Made by a program: the position numbers and the translations under genes. This document shows positions 47,015 through 58,503 of a stretch of 64,000 nucleotides of DNA, piece after piece. The DNA lies in contig JAKZAN010000150.1 in NCBI GenBank assembly GCA_023053545.1, forward strand, positions 1-64,000, in the 5' to 3' direction. Every line of letters begins with the position of its first letter. The stretch's first letter is position 1. The stretch comes from Lepidurus packardi. Its lineage: Eukaryota > Arthropoda > Branchiopoda > Notostraca > Triopsidae. The notes under the pieces are model-generated. The model had not been told where the DNA came from. It was given only the letters and a program-made list of their open reading frames with translations, and did no database searches.

Positions 47015-47520
47015 ATGGCCGATCCTTTCAATAAAATCTTCCTCGTCATCATCGTGCTGTCGATGCTCACCTTCTTCGAAAGAGCAGACTACAACCTGCC
47101 TTTGTTCGTCTTCACACTCTTCTTGTGGAATCATCCTAAACCAGTAATCATTGATAATCAATATACCCACTTTCTATCTATCGTTTCCTCCGAGTACAGA
47201 ACCAAAAACTTAGACTCTGGTGGCTCATCGCTGTTTCCGAACTCGTAGACCTCATCTGGATCATCTACTGGGCTGTGTTCTGGAGCCGTGAGGATTTCTA
47301 CACCCACAACGGCACCAAGATAACCACCATGACACTGGTGCTTTCCATCATTAACTTCGTCATCAAGGTAGCATACCCCTCATTCACCATCCCTTAACGT
47401 ATTGGGTTACAGCTAGTAGTGATCGTGTGGACGTACGTGAGATAACCCCAAATCAAAGGAGCCAGTATCGGGGACAGTCTTAAAGGTGCATTCGTCTATT
47501 CCCCTGATCGAACTTATTGA
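47015..47520 (+). CDS. Small four-span membrane protein
   Basis: Exons 47015-47143 and 47200-47520 with a 56-nt intron, 149 residues. Four hydrophobic segments (IFLVIIVLSMLTFF, LPLFVFTLFLW, LWWLIAVSELVDLIWIIYWAVFW, MTLVLSIINFVIKVAY) and a polar tail ending SPDRTY. The arrangement, including an acidic residue within the third span, resembles AGTRAP-type membrane proteins, but similarity is weak. A 45-nt stretch at 47370-47414 could be a further 3n intron; I keep it as coding because it reads as protein. Confidence 0.7.
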
Positions 47521-47722
47521 ATATATATTTGACTCGTCTTTGAAAAAACATGACTCGAAACTATAAAATATAACCCCCCTCCCTCTCTCTCTCATCTCTA
47601 AGTCATCATTTTTTATGGTCCCTCTTTTTCTGCTTTGGTTTAGTGACTTAAATTCAAATAAAAATCATTAAAAGTAACTAAAAATAACATATAGATTTAA
47701 AAACAGCAAAGAATATACGATA

Positions 47723-48547
47723 ATGGACAATAGCCATAACAGCCAATCCGAACAGGTCATCGCAATCATCGAAGCACTCATCCCCGAAGTACTCTCCCCC
47801 ATCATTCACCATAACTCTTCAAAACAGTATAGATTACAGCTTCGATCCGCAAATCATAAAAATCAGAATTCAAACAAAAACTCAAAGAAAGCATCGAACT
47901 CAAAAGACTGCAGGTCAAACAACAATACAGTGCCAAGCTCGATCAGAAGGCAGCTGAGATTAATATGGACTCTGATAAAAAACTGATGGAGAAAAAGAAT
48001 AACCTGGAGTTGCTCAAGAAACAATACTCGGATCTCGAGAAGATGGCAGTGGACGGAGCAGCGACTGAAGTGACGGGTTTCGAGAGGAAGGTATTCATCG
48101 AAGGTATAAACGCTATCATTCATTCCATCCTCAATCGTCATACTCGGTACAGACACTGTGAAGTAACTAAGCAACGGCAAACTGATGTCCGACATCAAAT
48201 AACAAATGAAAACCAATATCTAGACCCTGCTCACCGAGAAACTGCAGGCCGAACTCCAATAGAATCTAGAGTTGCTCAAACAGCAGACGATGTAAGTCCA
48301 CACCCAGAAGAAGAAATAGGCCGAGAAGAACTACGAGACCAGGACGAAATAGGCCATCCAAGCACAAATGGACAAAGTCAGATCCTAACGGAGCGTCTTG
48401 GGACAGAACCGAGAATAGATTAAAGGGAAACTGGAGAGAGTGAAAGCAGAGAGAGAACGCGTACGGGCAGAGATGGACGAAGTCGGAGTATGTTTCACGA
48501 TGGAGATCGATCGCCTGAAGAACGAGATCGAGGAGTACTCCTATTGA
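47723..48547 (+). CDS. Coiled-coil protein, 243 aa
   Basis: Exons 47723-47788, 47833-48103 and 48153-48547 (introns 44 and 49 nt). Almost the entire product after residue 22 is a charged coiled coil (KQKLKESIELKRL, KKQYSDLEKM, LTEKLQAELEENLELLKQ, LERVKAERERVRAEMDEV). No other domain. Splice sites were fixed by the two frame changes and canonical GT-AG phases. Structural or cytoskeletal role likely, identity unknown. Confidence 0.8.
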
Positions 48548-49063
48548 CCATTATAGTTATTCTTATTATCATTAATTTATTGGCACCCATTTGATTTTAT
48601 TTAATTTTAAATTATTTTCATTCATTTTCACATACATGTTCACAAAAAAACAAGAGAGATGTTGTATGTATGTATAAGATACCAATATTTCCATCATACC
48701 ACAACCAAAACCCAGAGATTAATAGCATGGCTGTTGCTGAGGAGACAGAGAGATAACTAATGTGTGTGTGTGTTTTTTCCGTATTGAGAATGTTAATAAA
48801 TCAGTTTATCAACTCAGACCATATAACACAAAGACAGAGTAATACACAGAGATATTTTTTTAGTCAATATATTAACATTATTTTTTTAATATTATTTTTT
48901 TGTTAGACTTCTATGATTTTAAATCCAGCCAAAGTCACACAAATACCCCCCCCCCCCCCACCCCTATATATCTATCAAAGTCCCATTACACTGATCTTAA
49001 CTTTAACTCATTACTCTATTTTTTATTATCAATTATTTTAAATAGTTTTTTTCTCGCTTGTCA
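48548..49063. promoter_or_regulatory. Intergenic region with C14 tract
   Basis: AT-rich 516 bp between plus-strand genes. A run of 14 C at 48946-48959, interrupted by one A and followed by four more C, lies 105 bp before the transporter ATG. No gene found. Confidence 0.55.
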
Positions 49064-50701
49064 ATGTCCAGAAACAATCCTGACGGCATCAATGACACCC
49101 TTACCTCCAACCTCGTAGACAAATAAACTAAACCCAACAATACTACTACCGACAACACCAGCAGTACTCAGGCCAATGTACTCGATCAACTCCTCGAGAA
49201 AGTTGGTGCTGAGGGAAGGTACCAATGGATCACTTTCTTCATCTTCAATCTCCAATGGTTTCTGGTGGCTTGGATGCTCCTCGGAGGTGGATTTTTCTTT
49301 GAGACCACCGAGTTCAAGTGTCCCGAAGACATCCCTGCTGACCAGTGTGAATCGTGGGTCTGCCAGAAAGGTGAGGATGAGTGGGAAATGTACCTTGCTA
49401 AACATCCGCAATCCATCCCCTATTCCTTTAAGCCTATTTTCATGTGCCAATACTCGAGCCTCGTCGAGGTGCTGCAGTCCCTAGTCTACATCGGCTCCTT
49501 TGCAGGATTCTTCATCATCCCCTACTTCGCAGATAACTACGGTCGCAAGAAAGCCATTGTCGTAAGTTGGTTGATCTGCACGATTGGGTTCGCCCTCATC
49601 GCGTTCGCCCAAGATGCTAGTACGGTGGCTATCGGCCAGTTCTTGTCTGGATTCGGCGGCAACCCTGCAATCACCCTCAGCTACTCCTTCATCAATGAGC
49701 AAGTATTAGGTAAGTCTCGGCAGTATTTCAGTGTGGGTATCCAGATCGCATTGGCGATTGGGTAGTCGTTGATTGGAGTTGTCTTCCATTACGTGGGGAA
49801 CTGGAGAACCATCGCTTACGCCCTTCTTGGGCCTGTGATCCTCGTGAACTTCCTACAAATATACCTGATCGAGACCCCCAAATTCATGATAAAAAGGGAT
49901 ACCGAGTAGACACTCAAAATCCTCAACACTATAGCAGTCCGAAACGGTAAATAACAAGTCACGATCGATGAGGTCTTAGAGGCCCAAGAGGACTAAATTA
50001 AATAAATCGACGAAGAAGGCACATCGATACTGGATCTGTTCCGGTACAGCAGTCTCAGGATGACTTCCATTAGCTGCGGGGCTATCTTCTTCGCCATACA
50101 GCTGATCTATTACTCAACTACCTTCAACCTGGACTCCGTGGGACTCGAGCCATATATCAATCAGCTCGCTGTAGGGGGTAGCGAGGCCGTAGGTTACGTC
50201 ATTGCAGAAGTGCTCATCCCCAAAGTCAAGAGAAGGCGTTGGTCTTTCTTCGGAATGACTGCTTCAGGTGGATTCTGTATCGTGCTAGTACTGATAAGCT
50301 CCGTATAGATGGTAGCCTTGGAACTAGCGGTGCTATTCAGTATGAGACTGGTGCTGTGCATGTTCTGGGCCATCTTTTATGTGTATCTCTCCGAGCTATT
50401 CCCCACCAGAGTGAGAAGTCTGGCTTTTGGGTGGGCTAGCGGGATGGGTACCCTTGGAAGTGCAGCAAGTCCATATATAATTCTAGCGAGCGCAAAACTG
50501 GGTCTGAGCAGCTGGCTGCTGCCGGGAGTGGCGGGCCTCGCAGGCGCATTTATGGTGTGGCCTCTGAAATAGACACACGAAGTGTCGATGACTGAAGACA
50601 TCGCAGAAGTGGAAAGCATGTCGGCAGCCTCAGTGGAGGAGGAGTACGGGTCCTTTGCAGAGTCGACATTCGTGGGGAAGCATTAAAGAAGGATTATATG
50701 A
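49064..50701 (+). CDS. MFS transporter, organic-cation (SLC22-like) type
   Basis: Intronless, 545 residues. Twelve hydrophobic segments are visible. After TM1 a large loop with cysteines (FKCPEDIPADQCESWVCQ) matches the extracellular domain of SLC22 transporters; the MFS motif PYFADNYGRKKAIVV follows TM2, and LSELFPTRVRSLAFGWASGMG near TM10-11 is the second conserved MFS element. The family moves organic cations, anions or zwitterions across the plasma membrane; substrate cannot be told. The N-terminal 45 residues are polar and the C-terminus acidic. The C14 tract lies upstream. Confidence 0.9.
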
Positions 50702-51466
50702 GAGAGAGAGAAGTATACAAAATTGTAGCAGAATAAAAAATAGATAAATAGAGATAGAGTAATTCCAAAATCTATTTAAAAAATGTTGTGGATTCAGGTT
50801 GAATTTTTGACAAAAAATAGCATTTATTTTTTGCTAAAAAATAAAAGGAAAACTCAAATATTAGATAAAATGTGTACATATGGAGATATATATATATATA
50901 TATTATCGTTAGAAGTCCACTACGAAAATACAAGGCACACACGCATGCATGCATGCATACACACACACTTCGATTGTGTCGATAATCAACACAGAGCAAG
51001 TGAGAGATAAAGATAATTGAAAAACAGTGTCATACACATATATTAACCAAAACACACACACACACTTATACACAACACACTTATATACACAAACAACATA
51101 ATCAACAATAAGAAATATATATAAAAACATAGTATCGATATATGTGTATATGCTTGGGAATCTCTGAAATATAATTTTACTAGTAAATATTAAACAGTTA
51201 ATTTTTTGGAATCCAGCACATACACATACATACATACATACATATATACATATATATATATTTATAATATTAATCAATCTAGCTTTTCTCTCTCTCTCTC
51301 TTTCTCTTCCCCCCTCATTTATTTCTCTTTCTCCCTCTTCATTATGATCATCCTGGTTTTATAGAAAATCAACTCATATATTTTTATATAACAATAATCA
51401 AACAAAAATAATAACTACTATACTTCCCCTAAAGAGAAGATAAACAAACAAACACACGACCACAGT
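50702..51466. other. AT-rich intergenic region with microsatellites
   Basis: 765 bp without a gene. It contains (GA)n near 50698-50712, TA repeats near 50885-50900, a run of CATG units near 50943-50957, (CA)n near 51052-51064, (CATA)n near 51221-51245 and a CT-rich tract near 51282-51320. Upstream of the CDH1-like gene. No RNA gene recognised. Confidence 0.6.
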
Positions 51467-52879
51467 ATGGACAACTCTTATCAATACCCCTTCGCCACCC
51501 ACAACCCCAACCTACAGTACCAACAGCCCCAGCACACACAACCATCCCATCCCAACTATGCTGAACTCAACTTCTTCAATACCCCCGACTCCCTCTATTC
51601 CCAGGATTCCAAATCTTCCAAGAAGAAAAATACCATGGATCGGTTCATACCTCACAGAGTATGCACCAATCTCTACAATCTCTTCAAGGATGAGAAGCTC
51701 ACAGAAGGCGAGCAGAGTTCCAACAAGGAGAACACCCGTTATACCAATTTCCTGGAGTCTAAGCTTTTCGGAGACGATGATAACACCAATTCCCAACGCA
51801 AAATCCTGCATTTCGGCGAAGAGGATGTGCCTGCTAACAGTGCTCTGGGGCTCAAGCCGTGCTCCAGCCAGAGTAACTTCGAAAAAGCACACCACCCACA
51901 GCCCCGCAAGAAGAGGAATATCCAAAAAGTGCCCTACAAGATCCTTGAGGCTCCCATGCTGAAGGACGATTTCTATCTGAATCTGATCGATTGGAGCCAG
52001 AATAACAACATCGCTGTTGGATTGCACTCCTCCGTGTTCGTCTGGTCAGGCTGCTCGAGCAAGGTCGACAAAGTCTACGAGTCCCAGGAAGACCACGACT
52101 ATATCTGTTCGGTCAGTTTCCCCAAGGTTAACAATCTTGTGGCTTTCGGAAATACCACGGGAGAAGTTAAAATCTACGACATCGTTCGCAGGAAATAGAG
52201 TGTTTCCTTTTCGGACATCCACGGGGGCAGAGTGGGCAGTCTTGGCTGTACCAACAACCTCGTATGCACTGGGGGTCGTGATGGCAACATCACTATCCAG
52301 GATTTCAGACAACGCCAGCAGGTTGTCGCTTACAAAGCTCATCAGCAGGAGATTTGCGGGTTGAGGTGGTCCCAAGACTCCTCGATGGTCGCATCGGGCG
52401 GCAATGACAACAAACTAGTCCTCTTCAACCTCAAAACTATGAGCAAGATGGCAACCTTCTCCGAACACAAGGCAGCAGTCAAAGCCCTGGCTTTCTGCAA
52501 CAACGCACCCCTTGTGGCTTCGGGTGGAGGCACTGCTGATAGACACATCCGATTCTTCTCCACCCAGACTCTAACCGAGGTTTACTCAATAGATACAGGT
52601 TCTCAAGTTTGCAACCTGATGTTTTCTCCGGTGAGCGACGAAATGGTGACCACCCATGGCTACAGTCTGAACCAGATCAACCTCTGGCGAGTGGACAACC
52701 GGAACTCCGCGCCACAACTGTAGAAAGTGTAGACTTTGACAGGCCACAGTTGCAGAGTTCTGTACTTGGCAGGCTAGCAAAATGGAGGGAAGATCGTAAC
52801 AGGAGCCGGAGACGAATCCCTCCGCTTCTGGAACGTGTTCGAGCAGAAGAAATGGGGAGACCGTTTCGATCTGAGATGA
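51467..52879 (+). CDS. FZR1: APC/C activator CDH1 (fizzy-related)
   Basis: Intronless, 470 residues. The C-box DRFIPHR at 58-64 has the CDH1 form (DRFIPxR), distinct from the usual CDC20 version. NKEN near 86-89 could be a KEN degron. KILEAPMLKDDFYLNLIDWS near 160-180 is the CDC20/CDH1 block before the WD40 propeller, which has seven repeats (GGRDGNITIQDFR, GGNDNKLVLFN, GAGDESLRFWNVF). It ends in LR where activators usually end in IR. CDH1 targets mitotic proteins to the anaphase-promoting complex in late mitosis and G1. Confidence 0.94.
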
Positions 52880-53530
52880 GACTCAGAGGGGGACTACGAA
52901 TACCAATAATCTATGATTTGACCGCAGGGTGTGTTGTGTTTAAATTCGAGTGACAATATATAATCGAGTACTACTATTAAAACACTATTTCTTTTATCTT
53001 TTTATCAATAAAAAATATAATAGCAAACGACAAAAAAAAAAAATAAACCCTCCTCAATTATCCTCTTTTTTCTTTTCTTTTCTTTATTTTTACTTATTTC
53101 CTCTCCTCTCATCATCCCCCTTTTCTATTACATATTGTCACTGGATAATCTGTTGACACAGACATATTTTAAAATTTAGCATTAAAAATATTAAAAAATA
53201 TAGATAATCAAGAGAGATAACAACATCGACTATTTCTCTCTCTGTTTCTCTGTATTTCTCAATGAAACAATCCAAATTAGCAAAAAATAATAACATAACC
53301 ATAATCTAGCCTGAAAAGATAACAAACGATCAAATATATATATATATATTATTATTACTAATATACAATATTTAACCAAGTCCCCCTCCCCTCCTATTCT
53401 TTTTTTTTTTTTATTCGTCTTCCTCCTCTTTAACCCTCAATTGTTATAATTCTTCCTTTTTATTATTATATATATACACACACTTAGAATCAATACATAA
53501 CTATATACACATTTACTCTTCTCCCTATCG
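52880..53530. promoter_or_regulatory. AT/pyrimidine-rich intergenic region
   Basis: 651 bp with poly-A, TTTTCTTTTC and TCTCTCTC tracts and a TA repeat near 53332-53350. No credible coding frame (one at 52950-53156 is low-complexity). Contains the promoter of the RRP6-like gene. Confidence 0.5.
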
Positions 53531-55457
53531 ATGTACCACTATAAACCCCAGAATAACTGGCCCCTCAAGTCCGACAACTCTTCTCTCTCCCTACAGATCC
53601 CTCTCCCCAGACTCACTCTCATCCACCATATCCTCCTCCATAACGATACATACCTAGCAACCCTCATAGAAGACCTCACCAATCATCACAACTCACCTCT
53701 CCACCCTACCCCCCAAACCATACTAATCGAGACCGAGGAGCAACTGCAACTCGTGGCTGACAGGTTCGGGCCGTCCTCGCGATGCAATCATGTGTTCTTC
53801 CAAGTGTTCAGCGAACAGCATCGGTCATACAAAGGGTTCTGTACATGGCTGAGTCTGACTTCCTCGAGCAGTGGTCAAACGTATCTGATCGATCTGCTGA
53901 AACTCCGATTCAAAACTTTGGATATTGTGGCCCAGGTAATTCCATTTTCCTTGTCCTTTTCCTCATTAAAACACATCATCATTCTCTCTCTATTTTTTGT
54001 TATTGATTATTTGACTATCAAGAGAGAATGAGAGAGAAATACTGGATAATGTCAGTTTGTTCGGCACAATAGATATTCGCATAAACTTTATTGATATAAT
54101 GCGACTATTGCATTGTGTATATTCTATTTTTAGCTGAGCCTTACCTAAAACTGTCATTATCACTATCATTATCACTACAATTATTAGTATTATTAATTTC
54201 TATCATCTTTTTACCCCCACCAGGACACACAATATCTCATATGTTTCATTGTATGCATAGGTTTTCGAAAATCCAAACACCACCAAAATCGGATACCAGA
54301 TCCAACAGCAAATCTTATTCCTACAAAGGGATTTCTCCATCTTCAGTGCTAATCTACTAGATATTGAGACCCTCGCGACGACTTCTGAAATATCAGGCTT
54401 CAGATGCGAGGCTTCGCAGAAACTGCTCAAAGGGTCGCTGCTCTCAAGGGGAGGACCTGTGAGCTCCGAAATCAAGGAGAACTTGGCCAAGGTGACCCAA
54501 GGGATCCACAAAACATTCTGGAGAATGAAGTAGTCCTTCGAGATCCACAACCAGTCCCTGGCCTCGGCCTACTACACTTCTAACATCATGGCTAAAAACC
54601 CATACCAGTATGTTTTCAGTGATGAGTAGATCCAGCTTCGTAATCAACTCTCAAACTTGTAGGCGGCCAATGATAATGGTGTCTGCTACACGGAAGAGGA
54701 GAAGTGGAGAATCAATAAACTGCTGGACTGGAGACATCATTCTGCTAAGATGATGGACGAGAGTGTGGAGTACATCCTTCCCCTAACCCTCCTCATCAGG
54801 ATCATCCAGTCTAAAATCAAGTCTATCGTTGATCTCTGTGAACTCTACGAAGAGTTTGCAGATGAGATTCTAAGTCACGACAATAAACCCACCATCCTAC
54901 AGATCTGCAATCTGGCCTACCGCCCATTCGATGCAGATCGCCTGAAAAGCGAAGTCGACACCCTTCTCGATAGCAATCCTTCAGATTTCCTAAAAAGTAT
55001 AGGCTGGACCGACAAAGACTGGAAGAATAACCATTTCGAGAGCATGAAGCTATTCAAACAAATCATCAGCATCCAAAGACTAGATCCTAGTATCATCGAG
55101 GAGGAACTAAAAGCCACAGATGATCGGGTTCTCTCGAATTAGTAGCTACTCTGCATATTCAACTATGCCGAATGTCTGAGTAATAACGATCTGACGATGC
55201 TGAACCAGCAGTATCATCAGTTACTTGATGCTACAAAGAGGCAGACAGAGCTAGAGGAAGAAGCCCACACCCATTCTACATCAGTCGGACATGAAAGTAA
55301 AGTCAAGGACAAACTACCTGAGTCACTGTTAGAGATCTATGAACTGGCGAACAAGAAGAAAAAGGATATGAAAAAGGACAAGAAAAGGTCGAGTTAAGAG
55401 AGGTAAGATACTTTTAACATAAACACCAAAGAGTTCTTCAAGACTATCGGCTGGTGA
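53531..55457 (+). CDS. RRP6/EXOSC10-like protein with lost exonuclease residues
   Basis: Exons 53531-53935 and 54261-55457 with an unusually long 325-nt intron, 533 residues. The 3'-5' exonuclease fold is recognisable by TILIETEEQLQLV, RSYKGFCTWLSL, TYLIDLLKLRF, FLQRDFSIF and LLDIETLA. The HRDC domain follows (LLDWRHHSAKMMDESVEYIL near 285-305). All DEDD acids that I can place are replaced: the DLE of motif I is QVF, and the motif II Asp is Gln. RRP6 is the nuclear exosome nuclease; this copy looks like an inactive, perhaps scaffolding, paralogue. A basic coiled tail ends it. Confidence 0.8.
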
Positions 55458-55559
55458 GGACCCCTAATGCTACTACACATATTCTGAGTTACAAATATAC
55501 ATTTCAATTTAAAAAATAATACATCCCTTCCTTAAATTTCGTATCATTTCATGCCATTA

Positions 55560-56172
55560 TCACTTTACATAAGTAGAATCTATCATATAGTTGTGTCCGA
55601 TCTTCACGGGAGTGGGTTTCTGTCTGTACATCTTGGACTGGTAGGTTATTGCGTACTTGTCCATCACCCATCTGTTGTTGTTAGTCGAGTCCCTCTTCCC
55701 TACTACATTTGTAGTTGTTGGTAGTTTTAGGGATTTGGACTCCATACGGCCTTACTGTTGCTGGTGCTGTTGTTGTTTTGCCGGCCATTAGAATCTGAAA
55801 GTATGATCAGCAAGCTCCCATCTGCTGCGAGGACGGACAGGTTTCCGGACTTCTTAGAACTGTGCTGACTTGTTCCTGTAGCTGAGCACGTCAGAGTAGA
55901 TATTACTCTGCCTGACGAGTTTGAACATGCCTTGGGTATCTTGGGACTTGTTCGGTTTGCCATAGAACTGGGAAGTTGACAGCATCCATTGTGGAACATC
56001 TTAGCTGTTTCGACTATGAGGAGTTAAGGAATATGATGACTATATGACCATTGAGTATTGGATACGTTGAGCTGATGAATATCGATTTCCTTCTGGCTTA
56101 TATATCTGCATCTGACATGATCCTGCGATTGCCGAGTGCGACCCGATGTGATTTGCTATTTTGACGCTACAT
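55560..56172 (-). CDS. Hypothetical basic protein, 186 aa
   Basis: Exons 56172-56066 and 56013-55560 with a 52-nt intron. The second codon is TAG. The protein is basic and contains the segments DIYARRKSIF-like (SDADIEARRKSIF), SRWELADHTFRFQWPAK near 110-125, a Gln/Glu run and RWVMDKYAITYQSKMYRQKP near the end. No membrane span. Its aromatic-basic, low-complexity character resembles microtubule-inner or axonemal proteins, but I cannot assign it. The frame and phases are consistent throughout, and it converges with the RRP6-like gene (102 bp). Confidence 0.75.
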
Positions 56173-56410
56173 CTTTGATATATCAGTGAAGCAGAAAGAG
56201 AGTTTCGGAGGTCTAGTAAAGAATTGAGTCCAGCTTTCTATTAAATTTTATTGAGGCTAAAGTTGTTATGTATGACTCCGTAGTTCTTTTGAGTAATCGA
56301 GTGGCAAAATGTCTACAAATACAAAATAAAGTATAACTCCAAAAACATTGATGTAATGTATGTGTGGTATGTATATATATATATTTATTCATCAATCATT
56401 ATCGTAATCA

Positions 56411-57171
56411 TCATTTCTCCTTTTTCTTTATGACTTCCTTCACTGTTTTTCTCTCTTACTCTAGCTCCTTGCGTCTCTTCAGATCCTTCTGCCGGATCTG
56501 ACGCAAGTACTATTCGAAACGGATTTCCCGTTCCAGGCCGTCTGGGGTCTTCTCTTCGTCTCCGAAAATGCTCTTGATGTTCTCTTATAGCTGGTCCTTA
56601 TAACGCACGTATATCAGTTCCAAAGTGTCCTCGACTGTGATCGTGCCTTTTTCTGACTGGTCGTACATTAGGAACTGTACCAGATTGAACAGGTTCCTGG
56701 GCTCGAGTCCATTTTTATCGAAAATACATCTGAAAGGAATTAAAAATGAAAATAGTCAGTTTAGGACTGTGGGTTGGTTTACCTTTTGTACATGAGGACG
56801 AACTCGTACTTATTGATACATCCGTCAAGGTCTTCATCGACTTCCCAAATCCACTGGTCGACCTCAGGCTTAGAGTAGGGGAATTTGAGTTCGGTGAGTA
56901 TTCTGATGATATCCTTCTTGTCAAACTTGTCTTTGGGAGGCTCTTTCCAGGACTCCTTGTCCTGGTTGGCACTCTCTTTGTTTTGATTATCCTTGGACTT
57001 CTTCTCGATGCCACATATCTTGTCGAAGACCCTATTGAGTCGTTCCTGCTCGATATTCTGGATAGGCATTTCATAGATCTGTTCCTCGAGGGACTTCTCC
57101 TGTATTTTCTGTTTTGGCTCCTGGACTCCTCCCATCTTGGAGCGTGTCTGCAGCTTGTCTTCGGTCTTCAT
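56411..57171 (-). CDS. EF-hand protein, 235 aa
   Basis: Exons 57171-56783 and 56729-56411 with a 53-nt intron. A charged N-terminus (about 75 residues) is followed by an EF-hand-like pair with one canonical loop, DEDLDGCINKYE near 110-121, in the context WIWEVDEDLDGCINKYEFVLMYKR. A later degenerate loop near 150 (DQSEKGTITVED) keeps the spacing. The C-terminal 60 residues form a basic helix (LRQIRQKDLKRRKELE, KEVIKKKEK). The layout is like axonemal EF-hand proteins of cilia; the exact orthologue is unclear. No untranslated start problems. Confidence 0.85.
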
Positions 57172-57417
57172 GATGTGTTAGGATGCTGGAGATGCTGTTC
57201 ACTTATTCAGTTATATATATTTTTTTCTGAATTATTTTAATCATCAATTATGAATCATCTCTCTCTCTCTCTTAACCCAACCCCCCCACTCGACCCCCCA
57301 TACTTTTACCAGACATATATTATCTATAAATATGCCTATGTCTATTTGTTAGATTATGTTAGTCTTTCATGGCAATGTGTCTTCGGGTCAATAAAAAACT
57401 ACACACACACTCTCTCA

Positions 57418-58300
57418 TCAGTATTTCTAGAATAGGGAATCATCCATCTCGGAATTGCGTAGGGTTCTATTGACTTCTATCTGTTCATCCTCTTCATCAC
57501 TACTCTGGCCAGCACCCTCCACATCTTCTGGTTCTTGGCTCTACTTCATTGCTTTTATGTTCCTGTGCTGTTTGTAGTACAGGGTACCGATGATCACGCT
57601 AAATATCAATAAAGTAGTCAGATTTATCCAGATTACTAGAGTATTTGGTTATGGGGGTATTGTTGCGTACATCTTGTGCCTGTGGCTTTGTATCTATCGC
57701 TTATGCTGAAGGTTATGCTGATGCTTTCGGTTAGTGACAGATTGACTGTACTGTATGCTCCGATCGGGTAAGGATAGGCAGTGTTATCTGTTATGGCAGT
57801 GAAGCTGACCCCTAGCTCAGAGCTTTACGAATCGTTCTGATTCGACCATTACATGTACTTTCGATTGATCTGCAAATCAGTTTCCTAGTCTTTGAATATG
57901 GAGTAGCTTGTAGGATTAGTAGGAATTACATGCAAGGAAGTCACAATATTTGAGGTATGATTGGTTCCTGATCACTCCGTGATAGCAATCAGCATCAGAG
58001 TTTTCAAGCATGATAAAGTAGTCGAAAGAAGGAGTGGTACCAGGGGAGGTCTAATCGAATACAAATGCATATATAAGGATAAGTCCATGATGAATTTGAT
58101 GATACATTTTCAAGTGAGTAGGCGAATGAGACATTCGAAGGTATAAACTCGGTATTGATTCGCTGGATGGAGACAGAAGTCGTGGAGAAGCTGGCATCAC
58201 CGATGTAGATATCCTTTTGCTGGGTAAGTCTGAGGGAGATTCCTTACTTCAGCACTACTATGCATAAAACTAAGGTTGTTATGAGCCCTGGAGTCGACAT
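57418..58300 (-). CDS. Type I membrane protein with acidic cytosolic tail
   Basis: Modelled exons 58300-58106, 58050-58041, 57967-57671 and 57635-57418; introns 55, 73 and 35 nt; 239 residues. A signal peptide (LITTLVLCIVVLKQG), a beta-rich lumenal domain with several N-glycosylation sites (NVS, NHT, NDS, NLS), one membrane span (LIWINLTTLLIFSVIIGTLYY) and an acidic tail (EEPEDVEGAGQSSDEEDEQI). The 10-nt exon is forced by phases of two canonical introns; reading 58040-57968 as coding instead would need a one-base shift. Family unknown; topology resembles ER or Golgi cargo/translocon-associated proteins. Confidence 0.72.
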
Positions 58301-58503
58301 AATAATACTCGTTATTTTAAACAAACAAACCAAAAAAAGGAAAGAACCTCTTTCTTTTCTTTTTTTTCCTTTACTAACTTTAAAAAAATCAATAAATCAT
58401 CATCAGCATGATATTTTTTTTTTAATTTTTTGATTGTTCCGAAAGTTTTGTATTTTTACAATTATTTAAGTTTCACTCTTTTCCATATACACATACCTAT
58501 ACA

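Noticed and set aside
47370-47414. 45-nt possible second intron in the four-span membrane protein
   Set aside because: GT-AG and 3n long, but the sequence reads as a plausible membrane-flanking segment and there is no in-frame UGA; left as coding.
50702-51466. Microsatellite block as a CRISPR array or satellite repeat
   Set aside because: Only short simple repeats of differing units with no regular spacer structure.
55560-55985. Shorter gene model starting at the ATG at 55985
   Set aside because: An upstream exon (56172-56066) with a perfectly phased 52-nt intron extends the protein, and its sequence looks coding.
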